In this document: positions 34,232 to 42,763 of the stretch, piece after piece
Layout of the letters: each line of letters begins with the position of its first letter
Numbering within the stretch: position 1 is the stretch's first letter
From: Alistipes onderdonkii
Lineage (GTDB): Bacteria; Bacteroidota; Bacteroidia; Bacteroidales; Rikenellaceae
NCBI RefSeq assembly: GCF_025145285.1
Contig: NZ_CP102251.1
Span: forward strand, 3,805,543 to 3,869,542
Direction of reading: 5' to 3'
Length of the DNA: 64,000 nucleotides
The notes under the pieces: model-generated
Told to the model about the DNA's origin: nothing
Database searches by the model: none
The model's input: only the letters and a program-made list of their open reading frames with translations
Program-made: the position numbers and the translations under genes

Positions 34232-37200
34232 TTAGAATTGGAATTTGACATTGAAACCGAGGTTGCGCACCGAGGGCATCATGAAGTAGTCGATACCCTG
34301 ATAGTTCAGCCCCGTCGAAGCGACGGCTTCGGGGTCGAACGGCGCTTTGCAGTAAATCATCCACAGATTGCGCCCTACGAACGACACGGTAAGCCCCAGC
34401 TTATTGCGGAACCACTTGCGCGGGAAAGTGTAACCCAGCGACAACTCCTGCAAGCGGACATTCGTCGCCGAATAGAGATAATACTGCGGCAAACCCGACT
34501 GCGAGCCGATCGCCTGATACCATTTCTGGGCATCGACCATCTCACGGCCGTTGATCAAAACACCGCCCGCATCGCGCGCCGCGGCCGAAGCCTCCGAGAC
34601 GCCGTACAGGTCGAGGTTGGCCTGCGTCGCCGAATAGCAGACACCGCCCAGACGGGCCGTAAACAGCACGCCGAGGTTAATACCCTTATAGCTGAAGTCA
34701 TTGCGCCATGCGAGGTTGTGGTTAGGGAAAACCGATCCGAGATAGATGTCCTCGCCTTCGTCGGTCATCAGCAGGTTGCCGTTCTTGTCCACCTCGACAT
34801 AACCGTTGTCGTTGAAGCGAAGGTTGGACGTCGTGTAAAGGTCGCCCAGCGTACCGCCTTCCTTGAGGATGTACTTCGCCTTACCCAGCCCCTTGATGTC
34901 CAACTTGGTAAGATTCAACGCTTCGCCCGTAACCGGGTTCACGGCATTGGCTGCCAGTTCGATGATCTCGTTCTTGTTCCATGAGTAGGTGAAGTTCGTC
35001 GTCCAGCGGAAATTCCGCCACTGATTGTCATACCCGAGCGACAGCTCGACACCTGTATTGCGAACGTGTCCGGTTTGCAGGTAGATGGTCGTATAGGACG
35101 ACGAGGGCGGAAGTGACGGGTCGAAGGTCTGGTTTTTCGTGTCGGCCTGATACCACGAAGCCGAAAGGTTGATATGCTGCCACAGACGGGCATCCAGACC
35201 GACCTCATAGGTAATGGTACGCTCCGGCTTCAGGTCGCCGATCGGATAGTGCGTCTTGTCCTTCCACACTTTATTCGTAGCGTCGTATTCGTAGGTCGGA
35301 ACCGTCAGGTGACGCGGGAAAGGCATACCTACCGAGGCGATCGAACCGCGGATCTTCAGATAGCTGAACGTCTTGCCCAGATCCCATGTCGAAGAAGGCA
35401 CCCAAGACAGGCCTACTGACGGATAGAAGAACGACGACTCGGGCGAATTGGCCAGTTGCGAAGCCCAGTCGTTACGCCCCGTCACCGTGAGGTAAAGCAT
35501 CTGTTTCCAACCTACTTCGACCGAGGCGAAAATCGACTGCGTCTGGTCGTGCCAGCCGACCTTTTCGGCACGTTTTTTCGTGTCATCCAGATCGAAAACA
35601 TTGAATATGTTGGGAAGTCCGTTCTCCTGAATCGGCCCACGGTATGACAACTCATCGGTCTTGATATTGTTGATCGAGGCGCCGATATTCGCGTTCAGAG
35701 ACCAATCCTCGCCGAAAGTCTTGTTAATGTTTACCATCAGATCGGCGTAGGTCTGCGTGTCGTAAGCACGGGCTTCGGTATAGTGGCCGTTTTTGCCGCC
35801 TTCCGTAATCGTGGTGTTCGACGAGGCATAGAGTTTTTGCGTGTAGAGCGAATTCGAATTATCAATGCGGACACGTCCGGCAACATTAAGCCACGGAAGA
35901 ATGTCGTAGCTGGCCGAGAACGACAGCATATAACGCTTCTTGTCCGTATTGCGCAGGTTGCGGTAGTTGATCCAGTAGGGATTCTGCATGCGCAAATCAC
36001 CGCCTTCCATATCCGCACTCCAGAATTGCTCCATGAGTTTCGTCCCTTCGTTGTAACGCTCGAAGCGACGGTAAAGGTCGAAATTCTCACCCCGCGGGAA
36101 CAGGTAGGCCGGAACCAGCGGGTTCGAATAGACTCCCTGATTGGTCATGTTCTGGTCTTTCTGATAGATGTAGCTGGCGCTCGCATCGAGCTTGAGCCGG
36201 TCTTTCAGAAAGTACGAAGTATTGCGGAACGTGAAGTTGTAACGGTCGTATTCGTTATTGGGGATAATGCCGTCCGAATTGACCGAAGCAGCCGAAAAAT
36301 AGGTCTGGTTCTTGTCCGTACCGCCAGAAACCGTAACAGCATTCGTATAAACGTGTCCCGTCTCGAAATAATCGTCCGGAGTATAACCGTAACGGGCTTC
36401 AGGGCGTAATTTCTCGCCCCAACTGTAAATGCTCGAGCCGCTGCGCTGGCCGTTCAAACCCGTACCGTAGCGATTCTGAAATTCCGGCTGGATGAAAGGT
36501 GCGAGAAATTCGATATTACTCGAAAACGTAGCTTTCAGAGTCCCGGCTTGGCCTTTTTTCGTCGTAATCATCACAGCGCCGTTCGCGGCTTCCGAACCGT
36601 AGAGCGCGGCCGCGGCAGCACCCGTCAGCACCGACATCGACTCAATATCCTCGGGGTTGAGGTCTGCGATGGATTCCGTAGCACCGCGCGAATCGAACTC
36701 CGTACCGCCACCACCACCGAAGTTGTACATCGGAATGCCGTCGATAACGTAAAGGGCGTTCGAAGACTGCGAAATGGACTTGTTGCCGCGCAGTACGACC
36801 TTCGAGGCACCGCCGACACCTGACGATGAGGCGTTGATCGTGACACCGGCCACTTTACCCGTCAACGAGTTGATGAAGTTGGCATCCTTGACGGTTGTGA
36901 TGTCTTCGGCCTTGATCTGCTGAACATTGTAGGCTACGGCCTTTTCCGAACGCTTAATACCAAGAGCAGTGACCACGACCTGCTCGATCTCGGACGCAGC
37001 CTCTTCGAGCGTGATTTCGAAAGAAGTCCGGCTGCCCACGACAATAGACACAGGAGTATAACCAATAAAACTGATTTCCAGCTGTCTGTCTGCTGCGGGG
37101 GGGGGTACCTGAAGCGCAAACGCACCATCGGCGTCGGAGCTGACGCCTATTGTAGTTCCTTGAACAAGGATACTGGCTCCGACGATCGGATTACCTTTTG

Positions 37201-37567
37201 CATCCCTGATTTTTCCGGTCACGGAAACCGGATTCCCCGCATCGTTCTTTTTGGTCAGGATAATGTAGGATTCATCGATCCGGTAAGCGATTTCCGTGCC
37301 GGCGAACAGTTGTGCCAACACATCCTGGATCGTTTTTTGGACAGCGTTGATACTGACCTTGTTTTTGGTATCGACGCCTTTGTTGATAAACAAGTAACGG
37401 GTTTGATTTTCAATCTCTTTTATAACCTGCGAAATAGGGACGTTTTCCATCTTAATGGAAATTCGGGCATTCTGTGCAGATGCAGCGAATACGTTCCCAA
37501 GCAAAGAGATTGTGAGTACGAACCCAAACAGTCTTCGAAACTTGTTGAAGAATACTGTTTTATTCAT
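34232..37567 (-). CDS. SusC/RagA family TonB-dependent transporter with N-terminal STN signalling domain
   Basis: Protein of 1111 aa, outer membrane. Signal peptide to about residue 32 (FAASAQ). An STN (secretin/TonB short) domain at about 35-105 (RISIKMENVPISQVIKEIE) is the part that contacts a FecR anti-sigma factor. A carboxypeptidase-regulatory-like domain (VTGKIRDAKGNPIVGASIL) follows at about 114-195, then the plug (about 205-320; YVIDGIPM, EDIESMSVLTGAAAAALYG) and the beta-barrel ending in FNVKFQF. It imports oligosaccharides released at the surface. The STN domain plus the adjacent FecR and ECF genes predict sigma/anti-sigma control by substrate. A C9 tract encodes Pro155-157 (see findings). 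Confidence 0.96.
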   Translation of the reverse strand: MNKTVFFNKFRRLFGFVLTISLLGNVFAASAQNARISIKMENVPISQVIKEIENQTRYLFINKGVDTKNKVSINAVQKTIQDVLAQLFAGTEIAYRIDESYIILTKKNDAGNPVSVTGKIRDAKGNPIVGASILVQGTTIGVSSDADGAFALQVPPPAADRQLEISFIGYTPVSIVVGSRTSFEITLEEAASEIEQVVVTALGIKRSEKAVAYNVQQIKAEDITTVKDANFINSLTGKVAGVTINASSSGVGGASKVVLRGNKSISQSSNALYVIDGIPMYNFGGGGGTEFDSRGATESIADLNPEDIESMSVLTGAAAAALYGSEAANGAVMITTKKGQAGTLKATFSSNIEFLAPFIQPEFQNRYGTGLNGQRSGSSIYSWGEKLRPEARYGYTPDDYFETGHVYTNAVTVSGGTDKNQTYFSAASVNSDGIIPNNEYDRYNFTFRNTSYFLKDRLKLDASASYIYQKDQNMTNQGVYSNPLVPAYLFPRGENFDLYRRFERYNEGTKLMEQFWSADMEGGDLRMQNPYWINYRNLRNTDKKRYMLSFSASYDILPWLNVAGRVRIDNSNSLYTQKLYASSNTTITEGGKNGHYTEARAYDTQTYADLMVNINKTFGEDWSLNANIGASINNIKTDELSYRGPIQENGLPNIFNVFDLDDTKKRAEKVGWHDQTQSIFASVEVGWKQMLYLTVTGRNDWASQLANSPESSFFYPSVGLSWVPSSTWDLGKTFSYLKIRGSIASVGMPFPRHLTVPTYEYDATNKVWKDKTHYPIGDLKPERTITYEVGLDARLWQHINLSASWYQADTKNQTFDPSLPPSSSYTTIYLQTGHVRNTGVELSLGYDNQWRNFRWTTNFTYSWNKNEIIELAANAVNPVTGEALNLTKLDIKGLGKAKYILKEGGTLGDLYTTSNLRFNDNGYVEVDKNGNLLMTDEGEDIYLGSVFPNHNLAWRNDFSYKGINLGVLFTARLGGVCYSATQANLDLYGVSEASAAARDAGGVLINGREMVDAQKWYQAIGSQSGLPQYYLYSATNVRLQELSLGYTFPRKWFRNKLGLTVSFVGRNLWMIYCKAPFDPEAVASTGLNYQGIDYFMMPSVRNLGFNVKFQF

Positions 37568-37635
37568 ATCTTTGCGAAGTTTTAGATAATAGGTTAATTA
37601 GTGTCTCAAAAAAGCTCGATTCAATCTATTATCCG

Positions 37636-37661
37636 GCCTGCGGATCTCTACCTCCGCAGGC
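37636..37661 (-). terminator. Hairpin between the fecR-like gene and susC
   Basis: GCCTGCGGA and TCCGCAGGC form a 9-bp perfect stem. It would end the anti-sigma transcript on the minus strand and so separate it from susC. The T-run is stronger on the plus side, so activity in the minus direction is only moderately likely. The 37568-37744 gap must hold the susC promoter, but no TAnnTTTG is evident, as expected for an ECF-driven gene. Confidence 0.65.
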
Positions 37662-37744
37662 TTTTTCATTGAACAAGCTATGAACGATGTTGGTTACGTT
37701 TTCATAGGCAATCATTTTAGGCGTTAAACAATCAGGCTTTCACA

Positions 37745-38692
37745 TCAATAGATCGTCACTACGTTTGTTTCCGAATTTTTCTTGTAAGAAAAGTCCGCGG
37801 TATACTGCAAAATGTGAAGGGCTTTGTCAATGCCGTCGTTCACACGAATTTTACCACTGACGTTTCTGATGTTCGGAAGTTTCTCAAGGGAGATGTCGAT
37901 CTTCACGTCGAATGCCCGCTCGAATTTCTCCATCAGTTCATCGAAAGGCAGACCCGAAATGTTGATAAGACCTTCCGTCCAGCACAATATTTCCGGATCG
38001 GTTATCGGTTCGATGAAAAGATGACCGTTCGAGAGATTAGCAATATCGTTAGGTTTCAGTATAATGTCTTTTTGCGTGGGATCGAGCCGGTTTGTAATTT
38101 GCACCCGACCTTGGAGCAATGCAGTCGAAAAGCGTTGGTGGCGCTCATCGGCCACAACGTTGAATTTCGTACCCAACACCCGAATATCGGATGCGAAAGT
38201 TTCTACAACGAACGGACACCTCTCGTCATGTTCGACATCGAATACCGCCTCGCCGGAAAGCTTTACTCTGCGGAGATTCTTTTTGAATACGGATGGATAT
38301 TCGATCTTTGCTCCGGAATTGAGCTGAACGCTCGAACCGTCCGGAAGCGTGAACTTCAAGCGTTGGCCGTAAGGAACCTGCAACGTGTTGATTTGCTCGG
38401 CAAGCATATCGTAGGTGCGTTCCTTGCTGATATATCCCCCGACGAACAGCCCGATGGCGAGCATGGCGGCAGCTTGTACGGTAATACGGACTACCTTTCT
38501 CCAGTGCACGGCGATCCAACTTGCTGGACGGATCTCTTCGCCGTACAACTCCATCATGTCGATCTGCATGTGCACCTCATCCGCGCAGCGCTGGAAGTCC
38601 TCCGGATTTTCGGAATGCCACCGTGCCACCTGTTCCAGCTCATCTGGGGTTGCTTCGCCGCGCAGAGCTTTGTATATTACCTCTTGATCCAT
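37745..38692 (-). CDS. FecR family anti-sigma factor
   Basis: Protein of 315 aa. Cytoplasmic N-terminus (about 1-65; TPDELEQVARWHSENPEDF) that holds the sigma factor, one transmembrane helix at about 70-88 (QAAAMLAIGLFVGGYI), a periplasmic FecR domain at about 110-205 (TLPDGSSVQLNSGAKIEYP, GEAVFDVEHDERCPFVVE, VLGTKFNV) and a C-terminal DUF4974 domain (about 245-315) that meets the STN domain of SusC. It relays substrate binding from SusC to the ECF sigma factor. Same strand as susC; divergent from the sigma gene. Confidence 0.95.
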   Translation of the reverse strand: MDQEVIYKALRGEATPDELEQVARWHSENPEDFQRCADEVHMQIDMMELYGEEIRPASWIAVHWRKVVRITVQAAAMLAIGLFVGGYISKERTYDMLAEQINTLQVPYGQRLKFTLPDGSSVQLNSGAKIEYPSVFKKNLRRVKLSGEAVFDVEHDERCPFVVETFASDIRVLGTKFNVVADERHQRFSTALLQGRVQITNRLDPTQKDIILKPNDIANLSNGHLFIEPITDPEILCWTEGLINISGLPFDELMEKFERAFDVKIDISLEKLPNIRNVSGKIRVNDGIDKALHILQYTADFSYKKNSETNVVTIY

Positions 38693-38774
38693 TATCTTGT
38701 AATTAAATTATATGCCGGCTTCATTGCTTTCTCTTTTTAAACGCATGAGCGAACCGAGTTTACAGCCTTTTTTA

Positions 38775-38815
38775 TAAATAAATATATTTAATAATAATGT
38801 AAAATTATTTATTTA
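38775..38815. repeat. AT-rich inverted repeat in the fecR/sigma intergenic region
   Basis: TAAATAAATA (38775-38784) and its exact complement TATTTATTTA (38806-38815) flank 21 bases. It lies in the very AT-rich part (38760-38820) of a 314-base divergent gap. It could be a regulator site or promoter-region curvature; it does not resemble a terminator. Confidence 0.6.
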
Positions 38816-38953
38816 GCCAATGTATTGACAATGAGTGTGTTGATCGCCTGCGTTTGCTTCCCGGAACCTTATTTTGTTTCAAAAATATTTTCATTTCTTT
38901 TTTGCAGGCGCTTTCAAAACATCGGAAACGAAAAACCGGGGATGAATTCTCGA

Positions 38954-38984
38954 CTTGCATTTTCGGGAATAATTGCTATCTTTG
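38954..38984 (+). promoter_or_regulatory. Promoter of the ECF sigma gene
   Basis: CTTG (38954-38957), 19 bases, TATCTTTG (38977-38984). The -7 box is perfect. It lies 22 bases before the ATG at 39007, which supports that start over the longer open frame from 38854. Confidence 0.75.
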
Positions 38985-39006
38985 GAAACAGTATCGAAAG
39001 ATTGGG

Positions 39007-39588
39007 ATGGGGAAGCCGACGAAAATATTGACAGCCGAAGAGTTCGACAAGCTGTTCAACGACAAGGAGCGTTTTATCCGAATCGCATACTCCTATATAA
39101 ATGACATGGAGATGGCAACGGATATTACGACCGACGGCTTCATGTATTTGTGGGAACACCGGGAACACCTTGACTTCGACGTGAATATCAAAGGCTATAT
39201 TTACAATTACGTCAAGACTCGCTGTATTTCGCACCTGCGCAAGCGCAAATCCATGCTCAAAGCCCAAAGTGAACTTTATAAAAAGGAACAATGGCGGATC
39301 GAATCGAGCATCAATACATTATCCAACGAAGAACAGATCGGCAAACTGTTCCAATCCGAAATAATCGAGATTTACCGGCGCGAACTGGCCAAGATGCCGT
39401 CTCTTACCCGTAATGTATTTTTGGCAAGCCGTCTGGAGGATATGACTTACCATCAAATTGCGGAAAAATTCAACCTGACCGTCCGGCAGGTTACTTCGGA
39501 GATTCAGCGGGCGAGCTTTTTACTGCGAACGCCGTTGAAAGACTATCTGGTGGGCATTGTAATTATGTTTATGCTGCTGCATAAATAA
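39007..39588 (+). CDS. RNA polymerase ECF-type sigma factor
   Basis: Protein of 193 aa. Sigma region 2 is at about 20-85 (FIRIAYSYINDMEMATDITTD, YIYNYVKTRCISHLRKRK) and region 4 at about 125-180 (LAKMPSLTRNVFLASRLEDM, TYHQIAEKFNLTVRQV). A hydrophobic tail (VGIVIMFMLL) is common in the Bacteroidota ECF group that pairs with FecR. It should direct RNA polymerase to the susC operon when the FecR protein releases it. Orientation is opposite to fecR, which is unusual, since these pairs are normally in tandem. The stop is 19 bases from the convergent kinase gene. Confidence 0.93.
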   Translation: MGKPTKILTAEEFDKLFNDKERFIRIAYSYINDMEMATDITTDGFMYLWEHREHLDFDVNIKGYIYNYVKTRCISHLRKRKSMLKAQSELYKKEQWRIESSINTLSNEEQIGKLFQSEIIEIYRRELAKMPSLTRNVFLASRLEDMTYHQIAEKFNLTVRQVTSEIQRASFLLRTPLKDYLVGIVIMFMLLHK

Positions 39589-39607
39589 TTAAGGAGAAAG
39601 CCGCAGG

Positions 39608-41644
39608 TCAGGCATCCCGGAGCGTCACCACGAACCGTGCACCCCCGGTATAGGTCGTGTCGAGCCCGATCGTTCCGCCCAATTTCTCCGCGATCAGCCG
39701 GCAGAGGCTCAAGCCCAGTCCAAGCCCCTGCGCAAAAGGATCGACCTTGTAGAAGCGATCGAAAACCCTTTCCGCCAGCCCGGGTTCCACGCCGCAGCCG
39801 GTGTCGGTGACCGACAAGGTCAGCGTACCGGGCCCCGTCAGGCCGCATTCGACCGTCACGGATCCCTGTTCGGTGAATTTGACGGCATTCTTCAGCAACT
39901 CGCGTACGAGCAGCGACACGTAACTCCGGTGCAACGGGAATACGATCTCCGGGGCCGCGAGCTCCAGCCGGTATTCAACGCCCTCCTTTACGGGCAGGTG
40001 TTCCATTTCGGCGCGGATAATCTTGCTGATGTCGAGCAGCTTCCGGGGCATTTCGGCACTCGTATTATCCAGCTGCGACACTTCGAGCATATCGTTGATC
40101 AGCGAAGTAAAGAGCTGCGTATTGTCGCGGATGATCTGTGCGAATTCCCGGCGTTCCTCCTCCGAAAGATCCTCCCCGGCGATCAGCTCGGCAAAGCCGC
40201 TTATGGCATTGAGCGGCGTGCGTATTTCGTGGCTCATCGACCCCATGAAGTCCCGCTTGAGCCGCTCGCTCTCCTGCGCGCGCTGCGACTCGACCGACAG
40301 GTTGTGCTGCAGGTGCTTGATGCGCAGCAGGTTCCGCCACAGGTAGACAACGGCGATGATGGCCAGCAGCAGGATCGTCAGGGCGAAGTAGAGCGAGTTC
40401 TGCCGTTTCTGAGCCAGCAGCAATGCTTTATCACGCTCAGCCTTGTCCAGCCCATACTGCACTTCCAGTTCGCCCACCTTCTCGGCATACCTGTGCGACG
40501 AGAGCGAGTCGCGCAGGCCGACCACTTCGTTATAAACCCCGCATGCCTCCTTGTAGCGCCCCATGCGTTCGAGGATCTTGGCCTTGTTAGCGGATATCGC
40601 CACCAACTGCGACGTGACACCGCCCGGGCGCAACTGCACAGTCAGCGAATCGAGATAAGCCAGCGCCCTGGGGTAATCGCCCCGGCGGTTGTAATACTCT
40701 GCGCTGATCGTATAGAATCCCTGCCTGTTGGTCAGCAGGTTGCCCGCATCCGCCGCCGCGGAGTCCGCGAAACGGCGGTAACGCTCGTAATACGCCTGCA
40801 GATTGCGCTCGTCGAGCAGCGGCGAGGTGCACATCGAATAGTAACAGACCAGGTAGGACATCTCCTTGGAAATATAGGGCCTGCGCCGTACGATCTCCGG
40901 ATCGCGGTAATACTCGTCGAGCATCGCAAGGTAACCGTCGGCCGCATGTACCAGCCCGCTTTGGTCTTCCAAACTGCTGTAAGCCGCGATCAGGCAGGTG
41001 ATCAGGTTGGCATGGAAATTCCGGCGTGCCGTGGGACGCATCCGCCCCAGCAGGGCGAGTTCGTCATTCCAGAAAGGCAGGCCGCGCTCCATCTGCAGGT
41101 TTCCTTCGGCCGAGACCAGCCTGAAGGCGGCTATGCCTTTCAGGAAGAGCCGCGACGCCTCTTCGTATACATCGCCCGGGGGCAATGTCCGTACCGAGTC
41201 GATGTATTCACGGCACAGCCGCGCGGACTCCTCCGCCCCGGCAACCTGTATCCTGCGTGCCAGCTCCACCATGCGGTAATAAGCCCCGAGCCCCTCCATG
41301 CCGCTGCCCCGCATCAGCGGCTCCGCCTGCGCCAGCACCCGGGCGAGCGAATCCCCGGCACCGGGCGAGGAGATGTAGTGCGCAGCGAGCGAACCCAGCG
41401 ACGCCCCGACGGCAAATCCGTCACCGACGGCGGCCGCCTCGTCGAACAGCTTGCGGCTGTAATACAATTCGTCTTCCGAGGAGTCGTTCAGGTCTTTCAG
41501 GTTCAGCAGAATATCGACACGTTTGCGGGCATCCGGCTCCGCCTGGTAAGCAGATTCCAGCGAATCTACGAGATGCGCCGGAGGTGTCGCGGAAGAAGTG
41601 ACCATCCATCCGACAGCCAACAGCGTCCACAGGGATTTTTTCAT
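39608..41644 (-). CDS. Membrane sensor histidine kinase with periplasmic TPR-like region
   Basis: Protein of 678 aa. Signal peptide (about 1-19), a long helical region (about 20-390) with TPR-like repeats (YYNRRGDYPRALAYLDSLTV, AKILERMGRYKEACGVYNEV), one transmembrane helix at about 401-422, then HisKA with His472 in MSHEIRTPLNA, and HATPase_c with LLKNAVKFTEQG, DTGCGVEPG and GLGLGLSLCRL. All kinase boxes are intact. No receiver or DNA-binding domain follows and no response regulator is adjacent, so the partner is encoded elsewhere. A link to the glycan locus is possible but unproven. Confidence 0.93.
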   Translation of the reverse strand: MKKSLWTLLAVGWMVTSSATPPAHLVDSLESAYQAEPDARKRVDILLNLKDLNDSSEDELYYSRKLFDEAAAVGDGFAVGASLGSLAAHYISSPGAGDSLARVLAQAEPLMRGSGMEGLGAYYRMVELARRIQVAGAEESARLCREYIDSVRTLPPGDVYEEASRLFLKGIAAFRLVSAEGNLQMERGLPFWNDELALLGRMRPTARRNFHANLITCLIAAYSSLEDQSGLVHAADGYLAMLDEYYRDPEIVRRRPYISKEMSYLVCYYSMCTSPLLDERNLQAYYERYRRFADSAAADAGNLLTNRQGFYTISAEYYNRRGDYPRALAYLDSLTVQLRPGGVTSQLVAISANKAKILERMGRYKEACGVYNEVVGLRDSLSSHRYAEKVGELEVQYGLDKAERDKALLLAQKRQNSLYFALTILLLAIIAVVYLWRNLLRIKHLQHNLSVESQRAQESERLKRDFMGSMSHEIRTPLNAISGFAELIAGEDLSEEERREFAQIIRDNTQLFTSLINDMLEVSQLDNTSAEMPRKLLDISKIIRAEMEHLPVKEGVEYRLELAAPEIVFPLHRSYVSLLVRELLKNAVKFTEQGSVTVECGLTGPGTLTLSVTDTGCGVEPGLAERVFDRFYKVDPFAQGLGLGLSLCRLIAEKLGGTIGLDTTYTGGARFVVTLRDA

Positions 41645-41700
41645 ATAAGTTGGAATTGGCGATCAAATATAGGCATTTAAATCCAATATCAAAACAAAAA

Positions 41701-41724
41701 GGGAGATTCGCAATGAAATCTCCC
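41701..41724 (-). terminator. Terminator after the truA-associated small gene
   Basis: GGGAGATT and AATCTCCC form an 8-bp stem; on the minus strand it is followed by CTTTTTG. It also lies upstream of the histidine-kinase start. Confidence 0.75.
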
Positions 41725-41747
41725 TCAGTTCAAACCCATTCCGCCTT

Positions 41748-41936
41748 TCACTTGAACCACTCCTGCAGGTGGTCTTTGGCGTAGAAATAATACACCGCAA
41801 AACCCAGCCAGCTGGTGAGCAGCACCACGATCGAAGCGATCACCTTTCCCGCGGTCGAAATGTTTTTCTTGAAGATGTCCATCACGCACCATATTGCGCA
41901 GAAGACACCGATAAGCCAAATAACTGTCCCAATCAT
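41748..41936 (-). CDS. Small membrane protein, PLDc_N-like
   Basis: Protein of 62 aa with two transmembrane segments (MIGTVIWLIGVFCAIWCVMD and VIASIVVLLTSWLGFAVYYF) joined by the short charged loop FKKNISTAG. The WLGFAVYYFY block resembles the phospholipase D N-terminal (PLDc_N) membrane domain found as stand-alone small proteins. Function unknown. It follows truA by 22 bases and has its own terminator. Confidence 0.72.
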   Translation of the reverse strand: MIGTVIWLIGVFCAIWCVMDIFKKNISTAGKVIASIVVLLTSWLGFAVYYFYAKDHLQEWFK

Positions 41937-41958
41937 AGTCGATAATATTTATTAAAAA

Positions 41959-42723
41959 TCAGTAAAATACCTTCCGTTCGAAAAGTTCCGGCGGATAGAC
42001 CACATCGCTCAGGAAAAGCCCCTGCGCAGGGGCGCCGCCGCTCGAGCGCGACAGGTCGCGGCTTTCGACGATCTCGCGGAACTGCTGCGGGCCATAGCGC
42101 CCGCGCCCCACGTCGACCAGCGTCCCGACCAGCGACCTCACCATGTTGCGCAGGAAACGGTCGGCACGGATCGTAAAGCAGAGCACGCCCTGCCCGTCGA
42201 CCATCCATGCCGCGTGCATGACGCGGCAGATGTTGGTCTTGTTGTTCGAATTGAGCTTGGCGAACGACGTAAAATCGTCGTAGCGCAGCAGCCAGGCCGC
42301 CGCCTCGTTCATCCGCCCGACATCCAGCGGCACGTAATACTGCCACGTCGTGCCCCGCGTAAAAGGGTTCTTGCGCGGCTCGATGTAGTAGCGGTATTCG
42401 CGCTCGCGCGCCGCGAAACGCGCGTGCGCGCCGTCGTCCACGGGCGTCATGCTTCCCACGGCAATGTCGCCCGGCAGCAGGAAATTCAGCTTGTAGACCG
42501 TATGCGCCGGGTCGGGCACGGGCGACAGGCAATCGAAATGCGCCACATAATAAGAGGCGTTGACACCCGTATCGGTGCGTCCCGCTCCGGTCACCTCGAC
42601 AGGTTCCCGCAGCAGGGTAGCGAGCGCCCTCTCGAGCGTCTGCTGCACCGACGGCATGTCGGGCTGCCGCTGCCAGCCGCAATAGGCGGCCCCGTTGTAC
42701 CTGAGTTCCAGAAAATAGCGCAT
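41959..42723 (-). CDS. truA: tRNA pseudouridine synthase A
   Basis: Protein of 254 aa that makes pseudouridine at positions 38-40 of tRNA anticodon arms. The start MRYFLELRYNGAAYCGWQRQ and the catalytic block VTGAGRTDTGVNAS (Asp nucleophile) are conserved. FLRNMVRSLVGTLVDVGRG near residue 200 is also typical. Full length; stop and neighbours are compatible with co-transcription from aspA (40-base gap). Confidence 0.96.
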   Translation of the reverse strand: MRYFLELRYNGAAYCGWQRQPDMPSVQQTLERALATLLREPVEVTGAGRTDTGVNASYYVAHFDCLSPVPDPAHTVYKLNFLLPGDIAVGSMTPVDDGAHARFAAREREYRYYIEPRKNPFTRGTTWQYYVPLDVGRMNEAAAWLLRYDDFTSFAKLNSNNKTNICRVMHAAWMVDGQGVLCFTIRADRFLRNMVRSLVGTLVDVGRGRYGPQQFREIVESRDLSRSSGGAPAQGLFLSDVVYPPELFERKVFY

Positions 42724-42763
42724 CGCGATCGGAGTGGTTTGCGCAAAAATACAAAAAAATCGG

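Noticed and set aside
38854..39006. 51-residue N-terminal extension of the ECF sigma factor
   Set aside because: The promoter (TATCTTTG at 38977) lies inside this stretch and sigma region 2 begins soon after the ATG at 39007.
27600..39588. Glycan locus as part of an integrated mobile element
   Set aside because: No integrase, transposase, att-like repeat or tRNA gene is seen at either edge; only the 40-bp repeat pair at one side, which is not enough.
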